Below, piece after piece: positions 55,365-64,000 of a stretch of 64,000 nt of DNA; positions within the stretch are counted from its first letter, which is position 1, and every line of letters begins with the position of its first letter. The stretch lies in assembly GCF_007833165.1 (NCBI RefSeq), contig NZ_VOBQ01000013.1, positions 186,001 through 250,000 of the forward strand, written 5' to 3'. The DNA comes from Caenimonas sedimenti. GTDB taxonomy: Bacteria > Pseudomonadota > Gammaproteobacteria > Burkholderiales > Burkholderiaceae_C. The notes below the pieces were generated by a model. That model was not told the DNA's origin. It saw only the letters and a program-made list of their open reading frames with translations, and made no database searches. Position numbers and translations under genes: made by a program.

Positions 55365-58300
55365 GTGTCCCTGCACATCACCGAGTTCGAGGGCGGCAAT
55401 GCCCTCAGCGACTTCCGGGCCCAGCAACTCCTGCCCCGCCTCCAGGCCCTGTTCGAGGAGATCGAGGGCGTCGCCGCCCGGTACGTCCACCTCGTCGCCA
55501 CCGAAGAGCTGCCATCGCACGTCGAGGACAACCGCCTCGGGCTGCTGCTGACCTATGGTGAGCCCTATGACGGCCCCAGCTCGGGCCCGCTGATCGTGGT
55601 GACGCCGCGGTTCGGCACGGTTTCACCCTGGGCGTCCAAGGCCACCGACATCGCGCGCAACTGCGGGCTGGCCGTCAAGCGCATGGAGCGCTTCGTCGAG
55701 TACCGGCTGGTCCTCAAGGGCAGCTGGTTGCGCGCCACGCGCGAACCCGGGGCGGAGACCCTGGCGGCGCTCGCGGCCCTGCTGCACGACCGGATGACCG
55801 AGAGTGTCGTGGCCGAGCGCCAGGACGCCATCCGCATGTTCCAGGAACTCGCGCCCCAGCCCATGGAGCACGTGGACGTGCTGGAGGGGGGCCGGGCGGC
55901 GCTCGAAGCCGCCAACAGCAGGTTCGGCCTGGCCCTCGCCGCCGACGAGATCGACTACCTGGTGACCGCATTCCGGGGCCTGGGGCGCAACCCGACGGAC
56001 GTCGAGCTCATGATGTTCGCGCAGGCCAACAGCGAGCACTGCCGGCACAAGATCTTCAACGCCAGCTTCACCGTCGACGGCCAGCCGCAGGAGCTCAGCC
56101 TGTTCGGGATGATCCGCAACACGCACAAGCTGCATCCCGAGCACACTGTCATCGCCTATTCGGACAATGCCGCCGTGATGGAAGGCCACGCGGTCGAGCG
56201 CTTCCTGCCGGGCGCGGACCGGCTCTACGCCAAGACCGCGGCGACGCACCACGTGCTGATGAAGGTCGAGACGCACAACCACCCGACGGCGATCTCGCCT
56301 TTCCCGGGCGCTTCCACCGGCGCGGGGGGCGAGATCCGGGATGAGGGCGCCACCGGCCGCGGCGCGCGGCCGAAGGCCGGCCTGACGGGGTTCACGGTGT
56401 CGAAACTGTGGGACGGCCGGTTCGGCAAGCCGGACCACATCGCCAGCCCGCTGCAGATCATGACGGAAGGCCCGCTCGGCGGTGCCGCCTTCAACAACGA
56501 GTTCGGCCGACCCAACCTGCTGGGCTACTTCCGCGAGTACGAGCAGGAGGTGGCGGGCGTCGCCCGCGGGTACCACAAGCCGATCATGATCGCCGGCGGG
56601 CTCGGGCTGATCGATGCGGGGTTGACATCGAAGATCCCGTTCCCGCCAGGCACGCTGCTGGTGCAGCTGGGCGGCCCGGGCATGCGCATCGGCATGGGCG
56701 GCAGCGCCGCGAGTTCGATGGCGACCGGCACCAACACCGCCGACCTGGATTTCGATTCCGTCCAGCGTGGCAACCCGGAAATCCAGCGGCGCGCGCAGGA
56801 GGTGATCAACCAGTGCTGGGCGCTGGGCGAAGCGAATCCCGTCCTGGCCATCCACGACGTGGGCGCAGGTGGCTTGTCCAACGCCTTCCCCGAGCTGACC
56901 AACGATGCCGGCCGCGGCGCGCGTTTCGACCTGCGGCGCGTGCCGCTGGAAGAATCCGGCCTCGCCCCCAAGGAGATCTGGTGCAACGAGAGCCAGGAGC
57001 GCTACGTCCTGGCCATCGCCCCGGAATCGCTGGAGCAGTTCCGCGGCTTCTGCGAGCGCGAGCGCTGCCCGTTCTCGGTGGTGGGCGTCGCCACCGAGGA
57101 GAGGCAGCTGGTCGTCGCCGACGAAGGCGCCGACACACCTGTCGACATGCCGATGGAAGTGCTGCTCGGCAAGCCGCCCAAGATGCACCGCGACGTGACC
57201 CGCGTGCCGCGCGAGGTTTCAGCCATCGACCTGACAGGGGTCGCCTTGCAGGACGCCGCGATCCGCGTCCTTGCGCACCCGACCGTCGCGTCCAAGCGCT
57301 TCCTCATCACCATCGGCGATCGCACCGTCGGCGGCTTGAGCCACCGCGACCAGATGGTCGGCCCCTGGCAGGTGCCGGTGGCGGATTGCGCCGTGACCCT
57401 GGCCGATTACCGGGGACTCGCCGGCGAGGCGATGAGTGTGGGCGAGCGCACGCCCCTGGCATCGACGGACGCCGCCGCGTCGGGCCGCATGGCGGTCGCC
57501 GAGGCCATCACCAACCTGCTGGCCGCGCCGATCGAGCTGCCTCGCGTCAAGCTGTCGGCCAACTGGATGGCGGCGTGTGGCGAGCCCGGCGAAGATGCCG
57601 CGCTGTACGACACGGTGCGAGCCGTCGGCATGGAGCTTTGTCCGGCGCTGGGCGTTTCCATCCCGGTCGGCAAAGACAGCCTGTCGATGCGCACGCAGTG
57701 GAACGACGCGGAAGCCATGCGCAAGGTCACCTCGCCGGTGAGTCTGATCGTGACGGGCTTCGCCAGCATCGCCGACGTGCGCGGCACGCTGACCCCGCAG
57801 CTGGAGGCGACGCAGGACACCACGCTGGTGCTCGTCGATCTCGGCAAGGGTCGCCATCGCATGGGTGGCAGCATCCTGGCGCAGGTTCTCGAACAGCCGG
57901 GGGGCGCGGTGCCCGACCTGGACGAAGCGCAGGACCTGGTGAATCTCGTGACCGCCGTCAACGCACTGCGGGCACAAGGCCGGATCCTGGCTTACCACGA
58001 CCGCAGCGACGGCGGCCTGTTCGCCGCGGCCTGCGAGATGGCTTTCGCCGGGCATGTCGGCATCGCGCTGAACGTCGACATGCTGGTGACCGAAGGCGAC
58101 GGCATCAGCGACAGCCGCGCCGAGTTCGGCGACGCGAAGAACTGGGCCTCGCAGGTGAGCGCGCGGCGCGAGGAGCTGACGCTCAAGGCGTTGTTCAACG
58201 AGGAACTGGGCGTGTTGTTGCAGGTGCGCACCGAAGACCGCAATGACGTCATGCAGGTGCTGCGCACGCATGGACTGTCGAAGTTCAGCCACTTCGTCGG

Positions 58301-59321
58301 CAAGACCCGTCCCGCGTCGTCCGAAATCGATGCCGGCAAGGGCGAAGTGCAGGTCTGGCGCGACACCAGGACGGTATTCAGCGCCAAGCTGGCCGACCTG
58401 CACCAGGTCTGGGACAGCGTGAGCTGGAAGATCTGCCAACTGCGTGACAACCCGGTGTGCGCGGACAGCGAGCACGCGGCGGCCGGCGAGGCCACCGACC
58501 CGGGCCTGCACGTGCATATCCCCACTGAAATTCCGGTGACCCCGGCCTTGTTGCTCTCGCGCCCCAAGGTCGCCATCCTGCGCGAGCAGGGCGTGAACTC
58601 GCACGTCGAAATGGCCTATGTGTTCACCGAAGCCGGTTTCGATGCCTACGACGTCCACATGACCGATCTGCAGACCGGCCGCGCCTCGCTGGCCGACGTG
58701 CAGGGCATCGTCGCCTGCGGCGGCTTCAGCTATGGCGACACGCTGGGCGCCGGCATCGGCTGGGCCCGCAGCATCACCTTCAACCCGGTGCTGACCGGGC
58801 AGTTCCATGCGTTCTTCGCCCGCAGCGACACCTTCGGCCTGGGGGTGTGCAACGGCTGCCAGATGTTCGCCGAGCTGGCCGACATCATCCCTGGCGCTGA
58901 AGCCTGGCCGCGGTTCACCACCAATCGCAGCGAGCGTTTCGAGGCCCGCCTGTCGATGGTGGAGGTGCTGGAATCGCCCAGCCTTTTCCTGCGGGGCATG
59001 GCGGGCTGGCGCCTGCCCATCGCCGTGGCGCACGGCGAAGGCTACGCGGACTTCTCGCAGCGCGGCAACCGCGAGCGCATCGTTCCCGCCATGCGCTTCG
59101 TCGACAACGACGGCCAGCCCACCGAGCGTTATCCGTTCAACCCGAACGGCAGCCCGGGCGGGCTGACGGCGGTGACGACACCGGACGGACGCTTCACCGC
59201 GCTGATGCCGCACCCGGAACGCGTGTTCCGCAACGCCCAGATGAGCTGGACGCCGGGTGACGCGGCCGATTTCAGCCCCTGGATGACCTTGTGGCGCAAC
59301 GCGCGCAGGTGGGTCGGATGA
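55365..59321 (+). CDS. purL: Phosphoribosylformylglycinamidine synthase
   Basis: 1318-residue large single-chain enzyme (PurL, Gram-negative type) of purine synthesis, converting FGAR to FGAM with glutamine. GTG start at 55365 gives the conserved N-terminus [20 protein letters not shown]; an in-frame TTG at 55296 would add 23 unlike residues. Seen: linker domain, two AIRS-type synthetase halves ([61 protein letters not shown]) and a C-terminal glutaminase domain with the catalytic Cys in [13 protein letters not shown] and PHPERVF. Its stop overlaps the next gene by 4 bp. Confidence 0.97.
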   Translation: MSLHITEFEGGNALSDFRAQQLLPRLQALFEEIEGVAARYVHLVATEELPSHVEDNRLGLLLTYGEPYDGPSSGPLIVVTPRFGTVSPWASKATDIARNCGLAVKRMERFVEYRLVLKGSWLRATREPGAETLAALAALLHDRMTESVVAERQDAIRMFQELAPQPMEHVDVLEGGRAALEAANSRFGLALAADEIDYLVTAFRGLGRNPTDVELMMFAQANSEHCRHKIFNASFTVDGQPQELSLFGMIRNTHKLHPEHTVIAYSDNAAVMEGHAVERFLPGADRLYAKTAATHHVLMKVETHNHPTAISPFPGASTGAGGEIRDEGATGRGARPKAGLTGFTVSKLWDGRFGKPDHIASPLQIMTEGPLGGAAFNNEFGRPNLLGYFREYEQEVAGVARGYHKPIMIAGGLGLIDAGLTSKIPFPPGTLLVQLGGPGMRIGMGGSAASSMATGTNTADLDFDSVQRGNPEIQRRAQEVINQCWALGEANPVLAIHDVGAGGLSNAFPELTNDAGRGARFDLRRVPLEESGLAPKEIWCNESQERYVLAIAPESLEQFRGFCERERCPFSVVGVATEERQLVVADEGADTPVDMPMEVLLGKPPKMHRDVTRVPREVSAIDLTGVALQDAAIRVLAHPTVASKRFLITIGDRTVGGLSHRDQMVGPWQVPVADCAVTLADYRGLAGEAMSVGERTPLASTDAAASGRMAVAEAITNLLAAPIELPRVKLSANWMAACGEPGEDAALYDTVRAVGMELCPALGVSIPVGKDSLSMRTQWNDAEAMRKVTSPVSLIVTGFASIADVRGTLTPQLEATQDTTLVLVDLGKGRHRMGGSILAQVLEQPGGAVPDLDEAQDLVNLVTAVNALRAQGRILAYHDRSDGGLFAAACEMAFAGHVGIALNVDMLVTEGDGISDSRAEFGDAKNWASQVSARREELTLKALFNEELGVLLQVRTEDRNDVMQVLRTHGLSKFSHFVGKTRPASSEIDAGKGEVQVWRDTRTVFSAKLADLHQVWDSVSWKICQLRDNPVCADSEHAAAGEATDPGLHVHIPTEIPVTPALLLSRPKVAILREQGVNSHVEMAYVFTEAGFDAYDVHMTDLQTGRASLADVQGIVACGGFSYGDTLGAGIGWARSITFNPVLTGQFHAFFARSDTFGLGVCNGCQMFAELADIIPGAEAWPRFTTNRSERFEARLSMVEVLESPSLFLRGMAGWRLPIAVAHGEGYADFSQRGNRERIVPAMRFVDNDGQPTERYPFNPNGSPGGLTAVTTPDGRFTALMPHPERVFRNAQMSWTPGDAADFSPWMTLWRNARRWVG

Positions 59322-59725
59322 CGAAGGAACCCGATCCGCAGGGCGGCGCGTTGCGCCGCTTCAGGGATCCGGCGTACCGTCCGCTCGCCGGCGACCTGGC
59401 CGGCATCCGCCGGGAGATCGACCGCATCGACGATGCCGTCGTGCGCCTGCTGGCCGAGCGCGCCATGTACGTGAAAGACGCCGCCCGCTTCAAGCACGAT
59501 GCTTTCCAGGTGAGTGCGCCGGCGCGGCAGGCCCAGGTGTTCGCCCATGTGCGCGCGCTGGCCGCACGGCACAATCCTGCGTTCAACGGGGGCTTCGAAG
59601 GACTGCCGGAGGTGGTGGAAGCCGCTTACCGGGCCCTGGTCGCCGGCTATATCGCCAGCGAACAGCAGTACTTCGGCCAGACCGAACCCATTTCTCCATC
59701 TACCCAAGACGAAGTTCCTGAATGA
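59318..59725 (+). CDS. Chorismate-mutase-like protein (AroQ/PchB fold)
   Basis: 135-residue helical protein with the AroQ-class pattern: [39 protein letters not shown], then [16 protein letters not shown] and a final helix with [19 protein letters not shown]. Proteins of this type are chorismate mutases or isochorismate-pyruvate lyases; which one is not decided here. It overlaps purL and the following Bug gene by 4 bp each, so it is tightly co-translated with both, an unusual trio. Confidence 0.8.
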   Translation: MTKEPDPQGGALRRFRDPAYRPLAGDLAGIRREIDRIDDAVVRLLAERAMYVKDAARFKHDAFQVSAPARQAQVFAHVRALAARHNPAFNGGFEGLPEVVEAAYRALVAGYIASEQQYFGQTEPISPSTQDEVPE

Positions 59726-60711
59726 CCCAGCGCCGCAAACTCCTGCAAGCCCTGGCGGCCACGCCCGCTGTTCTCCTGGCCGGCCCCTGGTCGTCCGCAC
59801 GTGCGCAGGGCGAATACCCCGCCAAACCGATCCGCCTGATCGTGCCGTTTCCCGCCGGCTCCACGCCCGATGTCTTCGCGCGCGTGGTGAGCGAGAAGGC
59901 GTCCCAGGGCTTGAAGCAAGCCATCGTCATCGAGAACCGCGCGGGTGCCGGCGGCAACCTGGGCACCGACCTCGTGGCCAAGGCAGCGCCGGATGGCTAC
60001 ACGATCGGCGCTTCCATCACCGGGCCTCTGGTGAACAACGTCGTGCTGTACAAGAAGATGCCGTACGACCCCTTCAAGGATCTCACGCCCATCACTTTCG
60101 GTGTGCACCAGGCCAACGTGCTGGCCGTCAGCCCGGCCCTCGGCGTCAACACGCTCAAGGAGCTGATGGACCTGCTGCGCAAGAACCCGGGCAAGTACAA
60201 CTATGCGTCCATCGGCCTTGGCAGCCTTTCGCACCTGAGCATCGAGATGCTCAAGTCGCTGACCAACAGCTATGTCGTGCACATTCCTTATGGCTCGTCC
60301 CCCGCGGCCGTGACCAGCGTGCTGGCTGGCGACACGCAGATCGTGAGCCTGGCGCCGCTGGCCGTGATGCCCCAGGTGGCGGCGGGCAAGCTGAAGGCCA
60401 TCGCGGTTTCCACTGCCAAGCGTGTGCCGCAGATCCCGAACCTGCCGACATTCCGCGAGTCGGGGGTGGATTTCGACGGCAGCGCCTGGATCGGGCTGGT
60501 CGCGCCCGGTGCGACACCGGCGCCGATCATCGAGCGCCTGAACCGTGAATTCGTGGCCGCCATGCGCGACCCCGCCATCAACGAGAAGCTGAGGTCGCAG
60601 TACATGGACGCGGAGCCGGGCACCCCGCAGCAGTTCGCCGCTTTCATGCAGGGTGAACTGAAGAAGTGGGGCCCTGTCATCAAGCGCAGCGGCGCGACCA
60701 TCGACTCCTGA
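59722..60711 (+). CDS. Bug/TctC-family periplasmic solute-binding protein
   Basis: 329-residue Bug receptor with a twin-arginine-like signal ([20 protein letters not shown], cleavage near ARAQ) and the usual motifs IRLIVPFPAGSTPDVFARVV, VIENRAGAGGNLGTDLVAKA and GLVAPGATPAPIIERLN. It overlaps the chorismate-mutase-like gene by 4 bp and is followed after 5 bp by a membrane acetyltransferase-like gene. No TctA/TctB membrane components nearby; ligand unknown. It is the third Bug gene in the window and the only one in the core region. Confidence 0.92.
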   Translation: MTQRRKLLQALAATPAVLLAGPWSSARAQGEYPAKPIRLIVPFPAGSTPDVFARVVSEKASQGLKQAIVIENRAGAGGNLGTDLVAKAAPDGYTIGASITGPLVNNVVLYKKMPYDPFKDLTPITFGVHQANVLAVSPALGVNTLKELMDLLRKNPGKYNYASIGLGSLSHLSIEMLKSLTNSYVVHIPYGSSPAAVTSVLAGDTQIVSLAPLAVMPQVAAGKLKAIAVSTAKRVPQIPNLPTFRESGVDFDGSAWIGLVAPGATPAPIIERLNREFVAAMRDPAINEKLRSQYMDAEPGTPQQFAAFMQGELKKWGPVIKRSGATIDS

Positions 60712-60716
60712 ACCCC

Positions 60717-61454
60717 TTGGCCGGGACTTCCGCCAGCGCCCGTTTCGACCGCATCGACGCCCTGCGGGGCGTCGCCATCACGTGGATGACGGTCTACCAC
60801 TTCTGCTTCGACCTGAACCACTACGGCTGGCTCAGGCAGGACTTCTACCGCGACCCGTTCTGGACCTGGCAGCGCACCGCCATCGTCAGCCTGTTCCTGT
60901 TCTGCGCGGGGTTGGGGCAGGCGGTCGCCGTTGCGCAAGGGCAGAGCTGGCAACGCTTCTGGAGGCGTTGGGCGCAGGTGGCAGCTTGCGCGCTGCTGGT
61001 GACGATCGCGTCGTCGTTCATGTTCCCCCACAGCTTCATCTACTTCGGGGTGCTGCACGGTATCGCCCTGATGCTGGTCATCGTCCGGCTGACCGCGCAT
61101 TGGGGCCAGTGGCTGTGGCTGGCTGGCGCGCTCGCGATTGCCGCCGCGCTCAGCGCGCCTGCCTTGCATGCCAGCTGGCCGGGCGGAAGCTTCCTCCACG
61201 AGCGTGCGTGGAACTGGATCGGCCTGGTGGCGCACAAGCCGCGCACCGAAGACTACGTGCCGCTGCTGCCTTGGCTGGGTGTCATGTGGTGGGGCGTGGC
61301 GGCGGGCCAGTGGGCGTTCCGGCACGCGCCCCATGGGCTGCAAGGACCCATCCCGCGCGCGGCCGCGCCACTCGCATGGATGGGCCGCTGGAGCTTGAGC
61401 TGGTACATGCTGCACCAGCCCTTGCTCATCGGTTTTTTGCTATTGGTCCGATAG
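60717..61454 (+). CDS. DUF1624/HGSNAT-like membrane protein
   Basis: 245-residue integral membrane protein resembling the catalytic domain of heparan-alpha-glucosaminide N-acetyltransferase (PF07786): RFDRIDALRGVAITWMTVYH with the conserved His near helix 1, FLFCAGLGQAVAVAQG, YFGVLHGIALMLV and WSLSWYMLHQPLLIGFLLL at the end. Six to seven helices. The TTG at 60717, 5 bp after the preceding stop, is used as start; no ATG fits before the conserved RIDALRG motif. It probably acylates an envelope sugar; substrate unknown. Confidence 0.82.
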   Translation: MAGTSASARFDRIDALRGVAITWMTVYHFCFDLNHYGWLRQDFYRDPFWTWQRTAIVSLFLFCAGLGQAVAVAQGQSWQRFWRRWAQVAACALLVTIASSFMFPHSFIYFGVLHGIALMLVIVRLTAHWGQWLWLAGALAIAAALSAPALHASWPGGSFLHERAWNWIGLVAHKPRTEDYVPLLPWLGVMWWGVAAGQWAFRHAPHGLQGPIPRAAAPLAWMGRWSLSWYMLHQPLLIGFLLLVR

Positions 61455-61553
61455 GCGCCGGCGGCGCAGCAGTCGAACTCCGCCTACATGCCGGGCCAAC
61501 GGCCCCGCGTACCGTCAAGCCCGGCACTTTCGCCGCCTGACGAGAACGAAGCA

Positions 61554-63983
61554 ATGCCCAAATCGACCAAGGCGCAACCCGCGCCCAGGAAAACCGGCGC
61601 CAAGTCGGCCGCCCGCAACACCGACAGCGGCCCCAGCAAGGTTCCACCCGCCGCCACCCATGACTTGCCGGCCCGGAAGGCGCAGGACGTGCAGGCTCTG
61701 GCTGCGGGCATGCCGCACAACCTGAACAAGGCAGGGGAGCACGGCTTCGCCAATGGCGTCGCGCCACGCGCCGGCGCCACCGTCGAGCCGCAGTCCCGCC
61801 TGCCCGCCGCCAGCACGCTGTCCGAAGAGAACGGCTCCGAGAAGCTCGGCAGCACCGCGGTGGACGGCCTGAACGCGACCATCGAGCCGCTTGACCGCGT
61901 CCGGGTGGACTCGACCGGGCGGTTCCTCACCACGAACCAGGGCGTGGCCGTCGCGGACAACCAGAACTCGCTGAAGCTGGGCACGCGCGGGCCGGTGCTG
62001 CTGGAAGATTTCATCCTGCGCGAGAAGATCACGCACTTCGACCACGAACGCATTCCGGAGCGCATCGTGCATGCGCGCGGTTCGGGCGCGCATGGTTTCT
62101 TCGAGTGCTACGAACCCTGCACGGACATCACCAAGGCGGCGCCCTTCCAGGCCGCGGGCAAGATCACGCCGGTGTTCGTGCGCTTCTCCACCGTCCAGGG
62201 CGAGCGCGGCTCCAAGGACACGGCGCGCGACGTCCGCGGATTCGCCGTCAAGTTCTACACCGACGAAGGCAACTGGGACCTCGTCGGCAACAACATCCCG
62301 GTCTTCTTCATCCAGGACGCGATGAAATTCCCCGACCTCGTGCACGCGGTGAAGCCCGAGCCCCATCACCAGATGCCGCAAGCGGCGAGCGCGCACGACA
62401 CGTTCTGGGACTTCGTCTCGCTGATGCCCGAGTCCACGCACATGCTGATGTGGGTGATGAGCGACCGGGCCATTCCGCGCAGCTACGCCACCATGCAGGG
62501 CTTCGGCGTGCACAGTTTCCGCATGGTCAACGAGGCGGGCGAATCGGTGTTCGTCAAGTTCCACTGGAGTCCCGTCGCCGGCACGCATTCGCTGGTCTGG
62601 GACGAAGCGGTGAAGATTTCCGGGGCCGACCCGGACTTCCACCGGCGCGACCTGTGGGAGCGCATCGAGGCGGGCAACTATCCGGAGTACGAACTCGCCC
62701 TGCAGGTGTTCACCGAGGAGCAGGCCGACCAGTTCAGCTTCGACATCCTGGATGCCACCAAGATCATCCCGGAGGAACTGGTGCCGTTGCGCAAGGTCGG
62801 GCGGATGGTGCTCAATCGCAACCCCGACAATTTCTTCGCCGAGACGGAGCAGGTGGCTTTCTGCGCCGCGCACGTGGTGCCGGGCATCGATTTTTCCAAC
62901 GACCCGCTGCTGGCCGGGCGCATCCACTCCTACGTGGACACGCAGATCTCGCGCCTGGGCGGCCCGAACTTCCACGAGATCCCGATCAACTCGCCTGTCG
63001 CCCAGGTGCACAACAACCAGCGCGACGGCATGCACCGGCAGGCCATCCACCGCGGCCGCGTCTCCTACGAGCCGAATTCGCTGGCGGGCGGCTGCCCGTT
63101 CCAGGCCGGTGCGGCGCAGGGGTTCGTCAGCGTCCCGGCTCGCCTGCAGGCGCAGGACGAGCAAGCCAAGGTCCGCGCCAAGCCGGAGAAGTTCGCCGAC
63201 CACTACACGCAGGCGACGCTCTTCTTCGAAAGCCAGACGCCGGTGGAGCAGGACCACATCGCCAACGCGTTCCGCTTCGAACTTTCCAAGGTGACGGTGC
63301 CCGCGATCCGGGAACGCATGGTGGCATCGCTGCGCAACGCTTCCGAGGCGCTGGCGAAGAAGGTCGCCATGGGCCTTGGCATGGACCCGCTGCCGGCGCC
63401 GTTGCCGCGCGCGCTGCCGGACCCAGCCGCGCCCGAGGTGGCGAAGTCGCCTGCGCTGTCCCTGCTCTTCCGTCCGGGCGACGGCTCGATCAAGGGCCGC
63501 AAGGTCGCGATCCTGGTCGCGCCCGGCGTGGAAGGGGAGTCGATCAAGAAAGCCCAGGCCGCGTTGCTGGAGCAGGGCGCCGTGGGCCGGCTGGTCGGGC
63601 CGCGGATCGGCCCCATGCCAACGGCGAGCGGCGATGCCCTGGACGCCGATGCTTCACTCGAAAACGAGCCAGGCTTCCTCTTCGATGCGCTGATCCTCCC
63701 CGATGGCGACGAGGCCGTGGCCGCCCTGGCGCAGGACGGCCACACCATGGAATTCATCAAGGACCAGTTCCGCCATTGCAAGACCATCCTGGCCCTCGGC
63801 GCGTCGCGCCTGCTCCTGGTGAAAGCCGGCCTGCCGGCCAGCATGGACAAGAGCCAGGCACAGGGCGACACCGGTTTGCTGGTCGCGGAAGCGGCTGGAG
63901 TGGACGAGGCGATGAGTGCCTTCATCGCCGGCATGGCGAAGCACCGCCACTTCGGCCGCGAGATGGACCCGCCGCTGCTTTGA
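61554..63983 (+). CDS. katE: Large-subunit catalase, HPII type
   Basis: 809-residue clade-2 catalase degrading hydrogen peroxide. Start ATG 61554 ([20 protein letters not shown]); a longer frame from 61488 is less likely. A ~110-residue basic N-terminal arm is followed by the catalase core: distal His in [56 protein letters not shown] and proximal heme Tyr in [19 protein letters not shown]-terminal DJ-1/glutaminase-like domain (~640-809, [20 protein letters not shown]) is present as in E. coli HPII. No OxyR-type or sigma-S site was identified. Confidence 0.95.
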   Translation: MPKSTKAQPAPRKTGAKSAARNTDSGPSKVPPAATHDLPARKAQDVQALAAGMPHNLNKAGEHGFANGVAPRAGATVEPQSRLPAASTLSEENGSEKLGSTAVDGLNATIEPLDRVRVDSTGRFLTTNQGVAVADNQNSLKLGTRGPVLLEDFILREKITHFDHERIPERIVHARGSGAHGFFECYEPCTDITKAAPFQAAGKITPVFVRFSTVQGERGSKDTARDVRGFAVKFYTDEGNWDLVGNNIPVFFIQDAMKFPDLVHAVKPEPHHQMPQAASAHDTFWDFVSLMPESTHMLMWVMSDRAIPRSYATMQGFGVHSFRMVNEAGESVFVKFHWSPVAGTHSLVWDEAVKISGADPDFHRRDLWERIEAGNYPEYELALQVFTEEQADQFSFDILDATKIIPEELVPLRKVGRMVLNRNPDNFFAETEQVAFCAAHVVPGIDFSNDPLLAGRIHSYVDTQISRLGGPNFHEIPINSPVAQVHNNQRDGMHRQAIHRGRVSYEPNSLAGGCPFQAGAAQGFVSVPARLQAQDEQAKVRAKPEKFADHYTQATLFFESQTPVEQDHIANAFRFELSKVTVPAIRERMVASLRNASEALAKKVAMGLGMDPLPAPLPRALPDPAAPEVAKSPALSLLFRPGDGSIKGRKVAILVAPGVEGESIKKAQAALLEQGAVGRLVGPRIGPMPTASGDALDADASLENEPGFLFDALILPDGDEAVAALAQDGHTMEFIKDQFRHCKTILALGASRLLLVKAGLPASMDKSQAQGDTGLLVAEAAGVDEAMSAFIAGMAKHRHFGREMDPPLL

Positions 63984-64000
63984 ACCGATCACCCACTCGA

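Noticed and set aside
57219..59213. 664-codon open frame antisense to purL (and similar long ones opposite ligA, ABC-F, katE and the large kinases)
   Set aside because: Composition is His/Arg/Gln/Ala-rich without recognisable motifs; the opposite strand encodes complete, motif-bearing enzymes.

Overview
The window is high-GC DNA that reads like a chromosome of a betaproteobacterium in the Burkholderiales, most likely family Comamonadaceae (Ramlibacter/Variovorax-like). This rests on gene content: three Bug/TctC-type solute receptors, the order dapC-dapD-pilU-dapE-prmB, smc-zipA-ligA, a glnD-map pair divergent from purL, and strong GC codon bias that leaves long antisense shadow frames. No database search was possible; the taxon is an inference.

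Layout. 1-5.3 kb: the end of an RND efflux operon (permease cut by the window edge, then an outer-membrane channel) followed by a CueR-type copper regulator with a textbook CueR promoter. 5.5-29.9 kb: an accessory region that looks like a genomic island. Its right end has a tyrosine integrase next to a 48-nt 3' fragment of tRNA-Lys(TTT), followed by the original tRNA-type terminator. Near its left end is a 30-codon remnant of a second, closely related integrase in the same orientation, suggesting serial integrations. The island carries decayed genes (two frameshifted sensor genes, a frameshifted small gene, a possible transposase tail), a KfrA_N-type DNA-binding protein, a FIST-domain/hybrid-kinase pair, two tandem Bug receptors (one without a signal peptide), two very large coupled hybrid histidine kinases, a PAS protein, a 7TM protein with a degenerate GGDEF domain, and a sulfide/persulfide module.

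The sulfide module is the most coherent system: a BigR/SqrR-type ArsR repressor, two YeeE/YedE half-transporters, a DUF599 membrane protein and a metallo-beta-lactamase/double-rhodanese fusion form one leftward operon. A persulfide-dioxygenase-like MBL protein is divergent. The 71-bp gap between them holds two overlapping, opposed sigma70 promoters framed by a 13-bp inverted repeat, which would let one repressor control both sides.

30.1-64 kb is core chromosome: small GAF and helical proteins, ABC-F YheS, a cystathionine gamma-synthase family enzyme, the lysine/peptidoglycan genes dapC, dapD and dapE with pilU and prmB, a DUF72 protein, smc-zipA-ligA, a SpoIIAA-like protein, peptide deformylase, a large secreted alginate-lyase-like protein, glnD and map, purL with a chorismate-mutase-like gene, a third Bug receptor and a DUF1624 membrane acetyltransferase, and a large KatE-type catalase. 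Many neighbours overlap by 4 bp (ATGA/GTGA), indicating tight translational coupling.
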